A DNA stretch of 64,000 nucleotides from JAEZBP01 sp963832725. GTDB lineage: Bacteria > Myxococcota_A > Polyangia > Polyangiales > Sandaracinaceae. Positions 26,457 to 34,750 of the stretch are shown here, in pieces. The DNA lies in NCBI GenBank assembly GCA_963832725.1, contig CAWHVG010000001.1:558001-622000 (forward strand), written 5' to 3'. The translations under genes and the position numbers were made by a program. The notes under the pieces are model-generated. The model made no database searches and was not told the DNA's origin. It saw only the letters and a program-made list of their open reading frames with translations. The first letter of the stretch is position 1; every line of letters begins with the position of its first letter.

Positions 26457-28798
26457 TGGAGCTGGCGGCAGAGCTCGGCGTCGATCTGCGATTCGCTGGC
26501 GGGCAGCACGCGGCTCTCGGCGTCGGTGCCGGCGTGCAGCCAGTCGCCGCGGTCCGACGCGCCGAGGTACTGGCCGAGCAGGCCGCGCAGGTAGCGCAGC
26601 GCGATGGGGTTTCGGCTCGGGCTGTCGATCTGGTTCTGCTCGCCCGGATCGTGGCGCAGATCGAAGAAGGACCAGGTGAGGTTGCTGCGCGTGACCAGCT
26701 TGTAGCCGGCCGCCGTGGCCACCCGCCGGTCGTCGAGCTTGTCGCTGAAGCCGACCGCCGGCCCGGGCCGCATCACTCCGCGCGCGGTGGAGAGCAGGCT
26801 GTGGCCCTCGAACACGTCCGGAACGTCCACGCCGGTCGCCTCGAGGAGGGTCGGCGCGATGTCCATCGTGCTCACGGTCGGCCCGATCCGGGTCGGCGCG
26901 ATCACGCCGTGCCAGCGGACCATCAGCGGCACGTGCAGGAGCTCCTGGTAGACGCTGTGACCGTGGCCGAAGGAGCCGTGCTCGTAGAACTCCTCGCCGT
27001 GGTCGGCCGTGACCGCGAAGACGACCTCGTCGTAGAGCCCGAGCTCGCCCAGCCGCTCGATGAAGTGGGTCAGCTCCTGGTCGTGGTAGGTGATCTCGGC
27101 GTCGTGGAGCGCTTCCAGGTGCTGCCGATCGCGCGCGGTCAACGTCATCCGCCCGCGCTTGACGTCCTCGAGCTGCAAGCCCGTGCTCCGATTGCGGAGC
27201 GGGCCGTCGTAGGGCTGGTCGTCGTAGAGCCGCAAGGTCGCGTCCGGCGGGTCGTAGGGCACGTGCGGATCGATGGTCTGGATGTACGCGAAGAAGCGCT
27301 CGCCACGGTGCGCCTCGATCCATTCGAGCGCCTCGCCGAAGACGTTGTGGGCGACGGTGGGGCGGCTCTCGCGGATGTAGTTCGTGTAGTGGTCCCAGCC
27401 CTGATCGAACCCGAAGCGGTCCGAGACGTAGCCGTTGGCGATGAAGCTCGCGGTGGCGAAGCCCGCCTGCTGGAAGACCTCGCTGACCATCAACGCCGAC
27501 GCGGGGAGCGAGCTCGACTCCTGCTTGGTGTTGTGCGTCATCGGCGTGAGCGAGGTGAGGATCGAAGCCACCGAGGGCTTGGTCCAGTTCTCCGGCGCCT
27601 GCGCGTGATCGAAGACCGCCGCGTCCTCGGCGATGGCCGACATGGCCTCTGCCTGCACCCTCGAGCGCGGGTTGTAGACGCGCAGCTTGCTCGCCCGCAG
27701 CGTGTCGACGAGAAGCAGGATCACGCTCCGCGCCTGCGCGTCGGCCAGCGGCGCCTCGGGGAGCGGCACCACCACGGCCGGGCCGCTCCAGCCGACCTCG
27801 GCGCCGTCTCCCTCGACCTCCAGCTCGATGCGCGCCACCTCGCCGGCAAAGGGCGCGAGATCGACGAGCTGGTCACTCCAGCTCGATCCGACCGGGCCCT
27901 GGAAGACCTCCACCGGGTCGGCGCCCTCGGGCGTGACCGTCACGCGAGCGGTCGTCCCCTCCGCCGCGCCGCTGGCGCCCACACCGAACGAGAGCTTCGC
28001 GTCCTCCGGGATCTCCGCGTACCAGCGCACGCTCGTCGGCGCACGCACGACCACCGCGCGGCGGGCCTCGCCGCCGACCGTCAGCTCCCGCGCCATGTCG
28101 CTGAAGAGCGGTGGCTCCGCATCGGCCGGCACCTCGCGCGGCAGGAGCCAGAGCGAGTCAATCTCGGCCGCCACGTCCTCGCCGCCGATCGAGCGCGTCT
28201 CGCTGGCGCGGAGCATCAGCGCGTTCTCGCCGGCCACGAGCCGCGCCGGATCGATCGGGATGTCGTGCTCCTGCACGCCGTCGCCTTCGAAGTCGACCTG
28301 CCCGGCGCGCTGGCCGTTGAGGTAGACGACGATGGCGTGGCTCCCGATGGGCCGGCCGCGCAGGCGCAGGGTCTTGGGCGCCACCTCGTCGAGCTGGAAG
28401 AACGCGCGGGCGTCGGTGCCCATCCGCGTGAAGTCGCGCTCGCCGGCTTTCACGTCGGTCATGAAGCCGTTGTGCCAGCGACCCATCGTGTAGTGGGCGC
28501 GCGCCGGCGTACCGAAGTCCATGTAGAGGCCGTGGTGATCGACGTCGGCCAGGTGCGCGAGCGCGAGCAGGTCGAGGTGCACGCGGGTGTGGGAGAGCGC
28601 CTCGCGGACGGCGGCGTTCGGATCGGGCGCCTCCTCGGGCTCGGCCGCCTCGTCGCCCGCCCCTTCGTCCGGCCGCGCTTCGGCGTGCGGCGTAGAGGGC
28701 TCCACCGGCTGGTCGTCTCCACCGCAGGCTGCCGCCCACAAGGCCGCGCTCGCGCCGAGCAGGTAGACGAAGATCGCGCGCTCTCCCATCCGAATCAT
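26414..28798 (-). CDS. Sulfatase/alkaline-phosphatase-fold lipoprotein with a Thr nucleophile
   Basis: A 794-residue lipoprotein (signal peptide to LWAAACGG, then an acidic Pro linker). Residues about 80-350 hold a beta-sandwich-like region; from about 365 the sulfatase fold begins with VILLLVDTLRASKLRVYN (metal Asp), then APENWTKPSVASILTSLTP at the nucleophile position. There the usual Cys/Ser-x-Pro-x-Arg is Thr-Lys-Pro-Ser-Val, so no formylglycine can form. Thr nucleophiles occur in LtaS/EptA-type phosphotransferases and phosphodiesterases of the same fold. DHGEEFYEHGSFGHGHSVY supplies the second metal site. Activity could be phosphoryl transfer or hydrolysis rather than sulfate release. 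ATGs at 28798 and 28789 are both possible starts. Confidence 0.82.
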   Translation of the reverse strand: MIRMGERAIFVYLLGASAALWAAACGGDDQPVEPSTPHAEARPDEGAGDEAAEPEEAPDPNAAVREALSHTRVHLDLLALAHLADVDHHGLYMDFGTPARAHYTMGRWHNGFMTDVKAGERDFTRMGTDARAFFQLDEVAPKTLRLRGRPIGSHAIVVYLNGQRAGQVDFEGDGVQEHDIPIDPARLVAGENALMLRASETRSIGGEDVAAEIDSLWLLPREVPADAEPPLFSDMARELTVGGEARRAVVVRAPTSVRWYAEIPEDAKLSFGVGASGAAEGTTARVTVTPEGADPVEVFQGPVGSSWSDQLVDLAPFAGEVARIELEVEGDGAEVGWSGPAVVVPLPEAPLADAQARSVILLLVDTLRASKLRVYNPRSRVQAEAMSAIAEDAAVFDHAQAPENWTKPSVASILTSLTPMTHNTKQESSSLPASALMVSEVFQQAGFATASFIANGYVSDRFGFDQGWDHYTNYIRESRPTVAHNVFGEALEWIEAHRGERFFAYIQTIDPHVPYDPPDATLRLYDDQPYDGPLRNRSTGLQLEDVKRGRMTLTARDRQHLEALHDAEITYHDQELTHFIERLGELGLYDEVVFAVTADHGEEFYEHGSFGHGHSVYQELLHVPLMVRWHGVIAPTRIGPTVSTMDIAPTLLEATGVDVPDVFEGHSLLSTARGVMRPGPAVGFSDKLDDRRVATAAGYKLVTRSNLTWSFFDLRHDPGEQNQIDSPSRNPIALRYLRGLLGQYLGASDRGDWLHAGTDAESRVLPASESQIDAELCRQLQSLGYIDARCDDLL

Positions 28799-28891
28799 GG
28801 GGCGGAGGATGGATGATGCGCGCCGCCGTCGCCACCGCCGCGTCCGCGCGAGGCGACGGGGCCGGACGTCGCCGGATCGCAGCGCACGATC

Positions 28892-28960
28892 TGAACATGT
28901 TCACACACACATCTTGACCGGGAGCCAGGGCGACCCAACTTTCAGTTGAACACGTTCAAC
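28892..28960. promoter_or_regulatory. Two operator-like palindromes before the membrane protein gene
   Basis: TGAACATGTTCA (28892-28903) is a perfect palindrome. GTTGAACACGTTCAAC (28945-28960) is palindromic around a two-base centre. Both share the half-site TGAAC/GTTCA and lie 24-90 bases upstream of the ATG at 28984, as a pair of repressor sites would. Related half-sites occur at 33273-33300 and 62498-62612. Confidence 0.5.
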
Positions 28961-28983
28961 AACAGCGAACGCAGGAGGGAGCC

Positions 28984-29838
28984 ATGGCGACGACGACGCT
29001 GGAGACCGCGGTTCGGGCGCGCATCCGCGCGGCGATGGGACCGAGCCGGGTCGGCGGTGGGGCCGGGCTGGCAGCCGGCCTGGTGGTGGGCGCGGCGGTC
29101 GCGGAGACCTTCCTCAGCATGGGCGACGGCGCGAACGACATCGCCTGGATGGTGCTGCCGCTGAGCGCGGTGGCGTTCCTCTGCACCGGCTTCGGCGCGT
29201 GGCGCGCCATCGGCGCCGAGACGACGGGCAAGGCGGTCGGCTGGGTGGTGGCGTCGAACGTCCTGCCGCCCACGCTGATCTGCCTGCCGACCATCGTCGG
29301 CGTGATCTTCTCGTTCCCTGCGGGCCTGATCGCCGCGGCGACGGTGCTGCCCTTCGTGCTGGTGGTGCGCAAGCGGGCGACGGAGCCGACGCGTGGCCGC
29401 GAGGCCCGCGAGCGGATCCTGAGCGGCGCGATGGCGGCGTTCGGGGGCCTGGTGCTCCTCGGCTGGCAGCTCTTCGTCCGCGCGGGCTCGTCGGCCTACG
29501 CGCCGAGCCATCCTCCCGCGCTCTTCGCGCCCGTGGTGGTCAGCGCTCTCGGCGCGCTGGCGCTGGCCGGTTCGGCGCTGCTCGTGGAGCTGCGCAACCG
29601 CCGGCTGGTGGCGCGCATCGAGCGCGGCGAAGAGGGGCTGCGCATCGTCGAGCGTGACGAGGCGCGGGTCGAGATCGAGCAGATCGCGGAGACGGGCGCG
29701 GGACCGCACCGCCGCGCGGAGACTCGCGACCTCCTCGGAACGCTGCCCCGCTCGAGGCGGCGGTGGATGGCGGCCCTCAGCGTGGTGACGACCGCCCTCC
29801 TCGTCCTCGCTGCGTCGATCACCTTCGCGCTGGTCTGA
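28984..29838 (+). CDS. Polytopic membrane protein of unknown function
   Basis: 284 residues with about seven hydrophobic segments: GGGAGLAAGLVVGAAVAETF, MVLPLSAVAFLCTGFGAW, VASNVLPPTLICLPTIVGVIF, an adjoining segment, GAMAAFGGLVLLGWQLF, FAPVVVSALGALALAGSAL and a C-terminal anchor ALSVVTTALLVLAASITFALV. Between the last two lies a basic/acidic cytoplasmic segment of about 60 residues. I recognise no family. GGAGGG precedes the ATG. The pair of TGAAC palindromes upstream suggests control by a TetR- or Xre-like regulator. Confidence 0.7.
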   Translation: MATTTLETAVRARIRAAMGPSRVGGGAGLAAGLVVGAAVAETFLSMGDGANDIAWMVLPLSAVAFLCTGFGAWRAIGAETTGKAVGWVVASNVLPPTLICLPTIVGVIFSFPAGLIAAATVLPFVLVVRKRATEPTRGREARERILSGAMAAFGGLVLLGWQLFVRAGSSAYAPSHPPALFAPVVVSALGALALAGSALLVELRNRRLVARIERGEEGLRIVERDEARVEIEQIAETGAGPHRRAETRDLLGTLPRSRRRWMAALSVVTTALLVLAASITFALV

Positions 29839-29909
29839 TCCGAGCGGCGGCGCCGTCGAGTTGCGCGGCGCCCCGGCGTTGGCGAGGCTCCCGCGACGAG
29901 GAGGCCCCG

Positions 29910-30829
29910 ATGGAGAAGCTCGAGACGATGACCTACGAGGTGACCGACCGCGTCGCCCGGATCACGCTGAACCGGCCCGCGCGCGGCAACGGGATCACCT
30001 TCGCGATGCCGCAGCGAGCTCGCGGCGTGCGTAGAGCGCGCCGATCCTCGACCCGCGCGTGCACGTGATCGCTGCTCGGCGGCGCCGGCAAGGGCTTCTG
30101 CGGCGGCTACGACCTGGTGGCCAGCGCCGAGCAGAACATGGAGGGCGTCTCCGGGAACGGCGCCCGGCTCCGGCTCGCCGCTCGATCCCGCCGTGCTGGC
30201 CGAGAACCACACGCCCGGCGAGACCTGGGATCCGATCGTCGACTCGCAGATGATGAGCCGCAACGTGCGCGGCTTCATGAGCCTCTTCCACGCCGACAAG
30301 CCGGTCGTCTGCAAGGTGCACGGTTTCTGCGTGGCCGGCGGCACGGACATGGCGCTGTGCAGCGATCTGTTGGTGATCGAGGACGACGCGAAGATCGGCT
30401 ACCCGCCCGCCCGCGTGTGGGGCGTGCCGACGACCGCGGTGTGGGTGCACCGCATCGGGCTCGAGAAGGCCAAGCGGCTGCTCTTCACCGGCGATTGTCT
30501 GAACGGCCGCGAGGCGGTCCAGTGGGGCCTGGCGACCGAGCACGCGCCGGCAGCCGAGCTCGACGCGCGGGTCGAGACCCTGCTCGGGCGGATCGCGCGG
30601 GTCCCGGTCAACCAGCTCGTCATGCACAAGAAGCTGCTTCAACCAGACCGTGATGACGCAGGGGCTCTACAGCACGCAGCTCCTCGGCACGCTCTTCGAC
30701 GGCGCGGCCCGCCACACGCCCGAGGGCTACGCCTTCGCGTCCCGCGCGGCCGAGGTCGGGTTCAAGCAGGCCGTGCGCGAGCGCGACGAGCCCTTCGGCG
30801 ACTTCGGGCCGTCGACGTTCAAGGGCTGA
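29910..30829 (+). CDS. Crotonase / enoyl-CoA hydratase family protein (about six frameshifts)
   Basis: Acyl-CoA hydratase or isomerase of about 305 residues. Family pieces in order: YEVTDRVARITLNRPARGNG, AGKGFCGGYDLV (oxyanion loop with the CoA-binding Ala/Gly), HADKPVVCKVHGFCVAGGTDMALCSDLLV (second oxyanion strand), FTGDCLNGREAVQWGLA and VMHKKLL. Single-base changes near 30013, 30047, 30072, 30160 and 30642 break the frame; reversing each gives continuous family sequence, and the one at 30043-30047 is GATCC for GATC. The start ATG at 29910 has GACGAGGAGG upstream. A 17-base duplication, ACGTTCAAGGGCTGACG, repeats the stop region. Either sequencing error or a recent pseudogene. Confidence 0.75.
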
Positions 30830-30857
30830 CGACGTTCAAGGGCTGACGAGCGCGAGC

Positions 30858-31451
30858 TCAATCGAGCGGGACGTCGAACGCGCCGTCCGGCTCCCAAGCC
30901 AGCCGGCGGCGCTGCGTCAGCAGGCCGGGCGGAACCGGCGCGCCGTCGCGGAGGCGTGCCTCGAGCGCGCTCGCCAGCGCCATCGCGCCGAGCCCGTTGG
31001 TCTCGTCGGTCGGCGATCCGCCGTCGCCCCGGTTCACCAGATAGAACGCGAGCGGGCCGGCCGTCGCGACCGGCGGCGGGCCGTCCTCGCCGCGGCGCAG
31101 GATCTCCACCGCGAAGCAATCGCCACGCCGGTTCGACAGCACCACCGGGAATCCCCCGCCGCGCACGCCGTAGAGCGCCTCGAGGCGCCAGTGCGTCGAC
31201 ACGGCGCTGCCCTCGCGGAGCGCGCCGAAGAGAGCGCGGACCCGATCCTCGGTCGCAGCCATGGCGCAGCCGCCGAACGCGGGAGCCTGCTCGGCCTCCA
31301 CGCCCGCCTCGACCGCGCTCGCGGAGGCAGCGCTCGGCGGGCTCGCCGCGGGTCCATCCGCGCGAACGATGGCCGGGAGCCCCGAGGCCGCGCCCACGGC
31401 AGCGGCGCCAATCCCCACGAGCGCATCTCTTCTTCCCAGTCGTTCGTTCAT
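30858..31451 (-). CDS. Tat-exported protein of unknown function
   Basis: About 197 residues. The N-terminus MNERLGRRDALVGIGAAAVG is a twin-arginine signal (RRDALV followed by a hydrophobic stretch), cut near VRADG. The mature part holds the EDRVRALFGALREGSAVSTH segment and several strands but no motif that I know. Tat export suggests it binds a cofactor or folds before export. The ATG at 31451 has CAGGAGG upstream and TACGAT further upstream as a possible -10. It diverges from mutH across about 120 bases. Confidence 0.7.
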   Translation of the reverse strand: MNERLGRRDALVGIGAAAVGAASGLPAIVRADGPAASPPSAASASAVEAGVEAEQAPAFGGCAMAATEDRVRALFGALREGSAVSTHWRLEALYGVRGGGFPVVLSNRRGDCFAVEILRRGEDGPPPVATAGPLAFYLVNRGDGGSPTDETNGLGAMALASALEARLRDGAPVPPGLLTQRRRLAWEPDGAFDVPLD

Positions 31452-31572
31452 GCCGGCGTGCCTCCTGCGACGCAAAAATCGTACGCGGCGGATGGAACCC
31501 CGGTCAAGAGCAGGCGGTGCGGTCGCTGCCGGAGGCTGTTCGTTCGCCGCCGAGCAATCCACCATCGGCGCC

Positions 31573-32253
31573 GTGGAGGGACCGCGGAACGAAGCGGAGC
31601 TGATGGACCGGGCGCGCGGGCTCGGCGGGCGGACGGTGGTGGAGCTGGCTCGCGCTCTCGAGGTGCCGCTGCCGGCCAATCCACGGCGAGCCAAGGGCTT
31701 CGTCGGCCAGCTCGTGGAGCGGGCGCTCGGAGCCAGCGCCGGCTCGCGAGCGGAGCCCGACTTCCCCGCCCTCGGCGTCGAGCTCAAGACGCTGCCGGTC
31801 AATCGCGCGGGCCGGGTCCGCGAGAGCACCTTCGTGTGCACCGCGCCGCTGACCCGCGCCGGCGAGAGCGAGTGGCAGAGCTCCCGGGTCCGCTCGAAGC
31901 TGGCGCGGGTGCTCTGGGTGCCGGTCGAGGCGGATCCGCGCGTTGCGCCGGCGCACCGTCGGGTCGGCGCGGCGTTCCTGTGGTCGCCGAGCGCCGAGCA
32001 AGAGGCCGTCCTGGAAGCGGACTGGCTGGAGCTCACGGGCCGCATCGGCGCCGGACAGGTGGAGGCGCTCGACGCGCGGCGCGGCCAGGCGCTGCAGCTC
32101 CGGCCCAAGGGCGCCGACGCCACCGCTCGCACGCGCGCCTTCGACGCCGACGGAGCGCCCTTCATGGCGCCGGTTCGGGCGTTCTACCTCCGCGCTCGCT
32201 TCACCCGCGCGATCCTGGCCCGCGAAGGGCTGGTCGAGCCGCGCGAGCGCTGA
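31573..32253 (+). CDS. mutH: DNA mismatch repair endonuclease MutH
   Basis: Nicks the unmethylated strand at hemimethylated GATC to direct mismatch repair. Similarity to enterobacterial MutH is strong along the whole 226 residues. The catalytic set is intact: Glu49 in QLVERALGASAGS, Asp63 in AEPDFPALG, and Glu70/Lys72 in GVELKT. The LARVLWVPVE, RRVGAAFLWSP and QLRPKGADA blocks used for DNA contact and shape are also present, and the tail RARFTRAILAREGLVEP matches. The GTG at 31573 keeps the N-terminal EAELMDRAR segment; an ATG at 31603 with GGAG upstream is an alternative. Presence of MutH normally implies Dam-type GATC methylation; no Dam or MutL gene is in view. Confidence 0.93.
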   Translation: MEGPRNEAELMDRARGLGGRTVVELARALEVPLPANPRRAKGFVGQLVERALGASAGSRAEPDFPALGVELKTLPVNRAGRVRESTFVCTAPLTRAGESEWQSSRVRSKLARVLWVPVEADPRVAPAHRRVGAAFLWSPSAEQEAVLEADWLELTGRIGAGQVEALDARRGQALQLRPKGADATARTRAFDADGAPFMAPVRAFYLRARFTRAILAREGLVEPRER

Positions 32254-32355
32254 AGCGGGCCCTCGCTCGTCGGCAATCTCGCCGCGCGGCGACACCGACA
32301 CGTGTCCCCCCGAGCTCCGCTTGCGCGCGCTGGAGCCGGGACGTAGCGCATCTCC

Positions 32356-32727
32356 ATGCCGGCCACATACGAAGGCGGCTGCCACTGCGGCGCCGTTCGC
32401 TTCCGCGTCCACGTGCGCGAGCACCGGGCGCTCGACTGCAACTGCTCCATCTGCGCGAAGAAGGGCTTTCTCCACGTCATCGTGGAGGCCTCCGACTTCG
32501 AGCTGCTCGCCGGCGAGGACGCGCTCGCCGAGTACCGCTTCCACACCGGCGTCGCGCGCCACCGTTTCTGCCGCGTCTGCGGCATCCACCCCTTCTACAC
32601 GCCGCGCTCGCACCCGGACGGAGTCGACGTCAACGCCCGCTGCCTGGACGGCGACGCGCTCGCGCGCTTCGACGTCGTGCCCTTCGACGGCCGCGAGTGG
32701 GAGGCGAACGTCGACTCAATCCGGTGA
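32356..32727 (+). CDS. GFA/CENP-V-domain zinc protein
   Basis: A 123-residue small zinc protein of the family once named glutathione-dependent formaldehyde-activating enzyme. Cysteine pairs are EGGCHCGAVRF, ALDCNCSICAKKG and HRFCRVCGIHPFY, in the usual order and spacing. Such proteins are often S-(hydroxymethyl)glutathione-related or of unknown substrate, so I do not assign formaldehyde activity. It lies between mutH and an opposite-strand gene and is intact. Confidence 0.88.
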   Translation: MPATYEGGCHCGAVRFRVHVREHRALDCNCSICAKKGFLHVIVEASDFELLAGEDALAEYRFHTGVARHRFCRVCGIHPFYTPRSHPDGVDVNARCLDGDALARFDVVPFDGREWEANVDSIR

Positions 32728-32730
32728 GCG

Positions 32731-33198
32731 TCAGCGCAGCCGCTCGAGCGCGAAGTAGAAGTGATCGCCCACCCCGCGCTCCCCGTTCATGCCGCCGATG
32801 CCGATCATCCAGCGCGGCGAGAGCGGCTTCACCTCGTCGTAGAGCGCGCGCCGCACCAGGCCGGGCAGACGCGAGATCTCGTAGTGCAGACCGATGGCCC
32901 GCGTGTCGCGCCAGCGCGAGCGGTGCGCGCGCGGCTCGAAGCGACCCAGCGCCAGCGTGCGCCCGCCGAAGAACCAGACCCGCCGGTCGAAGTCGATCCC
33001 GAAGGGGGTCCACTCGAACCCGATGCGCTCGCTCCAACGCCACAAGGGCTGGCGGGAGGTCGCGTGCTCGATGCGCGCCAGCGCGTGTCCGCGATAGACG
33101 CCCTCGGGCGCCGTGAGCTCCACCGGTCGCCGGTACACCGAATCGAGGTGCCCGACGGACATCGAGGTGAGCTCGGAGAGAGTCCAATCCGTCGCCAC
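32731..33198 (-). CDS. Conserved-looking hypothetical protein, about 155 residues
   Basis: Rich in aromatic and charged residues with strand-like blocks: PLWRWSERIGFEWTPFGIDF, RVWFFGGRTLALGRFEP, RWRDTRAIGLHYEISRLP and MIGIGGMNGERGVGDHFYFA. This looks like a compact beta-barrel or lipocalin-like domain, but I cannot name a family. The GTG at 33198 is preferred over the ATG at 33210 because TATGCT lies exactly seven bases upstream of it and the ATG would fall inside that box. Confidence 0.65.
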   Translation of the reverse strand: MATDWTLSELTSMSVGHLDSVYRRPVELTAPEGVYRGHALARIEHATSRQPLWRWSERIGFEWTPFGIDFDRRVWFFGGRTLALGRFEPRAHRSRWRDTRAIGLHYEISRLPGLVRRALYDEVKPLSPRWMIGIGGMNGERGVGDHFYFALERLR

Positions 33199-33205
33199 GG
33201 GCCCA

Positions 33206-33211
33206 AGCATA
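33206..33211 (-). promoter_or_regulatory. Putative -10 box (TATGCT) of a leaderless transcript
   Basis: Same hexamer and similar spacing as the FG-GAP gene box at 10097, here seven bases before the GTG at 33198. Confidence 0.45.
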
Positions 33212-33311
33212 GAGCACTCGTTCGAGACCGCCGCGCCTCGTTCTTGACCTCACGGTCCCCCCGTGCGAACACTGAACACCCGTATAGCTACACCTGTTCA
33301 GGAGGAGCTCC

Positions 33312-33743
33312 ATGACCACGCCCTCGACCGATCCCACGGCGGACCCAATCCCGAGCTCGGTGCGCGAGGTGATCGCGTTCTTCGCTTCCGAGCTCGACGG
33401 CCAGCGCTTCGGCGACCTCGACGCGGCCACGCTCGAGGACCTCGCCGAGCAGGCACGCGAGAAGGCGCGCGTGGTCGAGAGCGCCCGCGAGGCGTTGGAG
33501 GACGCGCAGTCGGCGCTGAACCGTGCCCGCGAGGAGCTCGGCCAGCGGACCGAGCAGGCGCTCGGCTACGCGAAGGTCTTCGCCAGCGACAACGACGCGC
33601 TGAGCGCGCGGCTGAATGCGCTCGAGGGGCCGAAGGCCGCGACACCGAAGCGAAAAGCGAAACGCGCGCGCAAAGCCCGCGCGGAGGAGCCTCGAAAGGC
33701 GGAGGAGCTGCCCTTCGAGGAGGCGCGCGCCGGCGCCGCCTGA
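33312..33743 (+). CDS. Coiled-coil protein with basic tail
   Basis: 143 residues. Residues about 20-100 form a continuous amphipathic helix (EDLAEQAREKARVVESAREA then LEDAQSALNRAREELGQR), predicted coiled coil. A Lys/Arg-rich segment (KRKAKRARKARAEEPRK) and an acidic end follow. No enzymatic motif. The start has GTTCAGGAGGAG immediately upstream. TGAACA (33273-33278) and TGTTCA (33295-33300) form an inverted pair just before the ribosome site, as expected for an operator. A structural or nucleoid-associated role is possible but unproven. Confidence 0.7.
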   Translation: MTTPSTDPTADPIPSSVREVIAFFASELDGQRFGDLDAATLEDLAEQAREKARVVESAREALEDAQSALNRAREELGQRTEQALGYAKVFASDNDALSARLNALEGPKAATPKRKAKRARKARAEEPRKAEELPFEEARAGAA

Positions 33744-33782
33744 AGGTGGGCGTGCTCGGCGCTGGCGTGATAGTGCCGGAGC

Positions 33783-34007
33783 GTGAGCGAAGCGGACCAG
33801 GGAGCGAGCGCCGCGAGCGAGCGGACCAACGCGGCGGCCATCCGCGACGTGCTCGCCGGGGCGGCGCTCCTCGCGTTCGGACTGATCGTGGGCGGCAGCG
33901 CGCTCGGCGGCCGGGGTGACGGAGTCGACTACGTCTTCGACGCGCTCGCCGCCGGCTGGATCGGCTGGGGCGTCGTCCGCCTCGTCCTCAACGCCCGAGC
34001 GCGCTGA
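33783..34007 (+). CDS. Small membrane protein
   Basis: 74 residues with two hydrophobic helices (VLAGAALLAFGLIVGGSAL and DALAAGWIGWGVVRLVL) after a soluble N-terminus. GTG start with GGAG seven bases upstream and GATAGT eight bases upstream. It follows the coiled-coil gene by 39 bases and may share its transcript. No known family. Confidence 0.6.
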   Translation: MSEADQGASAASERTNAAAIRDVLAGAALLAFGLIVGGSALGGRGDGVDYVFDALAAGWIGWGVVRLVLNARAR

Positions 34008-34101
34008 GGCCAGACGGTAGCGCTCGTTGCGGAGAGCGGCCTCACCCAGACGGGGTCGCGCGACGCGACCGTCCTCGCTCTCGCTCCAGGCGGAGGCGGC
34101 G

Positions 34102-34683
34102 TCACATCCGCGGGTCGTCGGGACCGAGGACGAGCTCGCCGATCTGAATCCCTTGGTGGAGCACGGCGAGGTACACCAACCCGGGCCCGGGCCGCACGGT
34201 GAACCCGTGCTCCGTCCCGGCGGGCATCCGCACGACGTCGCCCGGCCGGAAGACGCGGCCGGTGACGCTGTCCTCGAGCGAGCCCTGGACGAGCAGCACG
34301 GCCTCGTCGCCGAGGTGGCGATGGAGCGGGAACTCGGAGCCGGCCGGAAGCCGGACGAAGCCGGTGATGGCGTCGGCCACCGAGGGCCCACCTTCGACGT
34401 GGTAGAGCTCGATCCACGGCACCGGCGAAGGCCCCCACGACTCCGCGCGACCGATGCCGTCGAGGAGGGCTCCGGCGCGCTCCTCACCAATCTCCAGGAG
34501 CTCGGCCGCGGCGGCTCGGAACCGGTCGAAGCGGCCCTCGAGCATCGCGCCGTCGAGGATCGAGGCTCGGAGCGAAGGCGGCGGGCTCACCGGCTCGTCG
34601 AGCGCACCGACGAGCGCATCGACCTCGTCTTCCGGCACCTCGGCCAGGAACACATCGACGAGCTCGTCTTCCCAGCGACTCAC
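34102..34683 (-). CDS. ChrR-type cupin anti-sigma factor
   Basis: 193-residue partner of the ECF sigma factor upstream. The N-terminal half is helical (sigma-binding in ChrR). The C-terminal cupin carries FVRLPAGSEFPLHRHLGDEAVLLVQGSL and DVVRMPAGTEHGFTV, with His-x-His and Glu in the first motif and His in the second as metal ligands. ChrR proteins sense singlet oxygen or related stress through the metal site. It lies 67 bases after the sigma gene, in the same direction. The classical N-terminal zinc motif (H-x3-C-x2-C) of ChrR is not present, so sensing may differ. Confidence 0.8.
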   Translation of the reverse strand: MSRWEDELVDVFLAEVPEDEVDALVGALDEPVSPPPSLRASILDGAMLEGRFDRFRAAAAELLEIGEERAGALLDGIGRAESWGPSPVPWIELYHVEGGPSVADAITGFVRLPAGSEFPLHRHLGDEAVLLVQGSLEDSVTGRVFRPGDVVRMPAGTEHGFTVRPGPGLVYLAVLHQGIQIGELVLGPDDPRM

Positions 34684-34750
34684 GTCACCACTCCGGCAGC
34701 GCGGCGAGCGCGCTCACGGTCCCTACGAGCGCGAAGGGCGGCCGGTTCGT

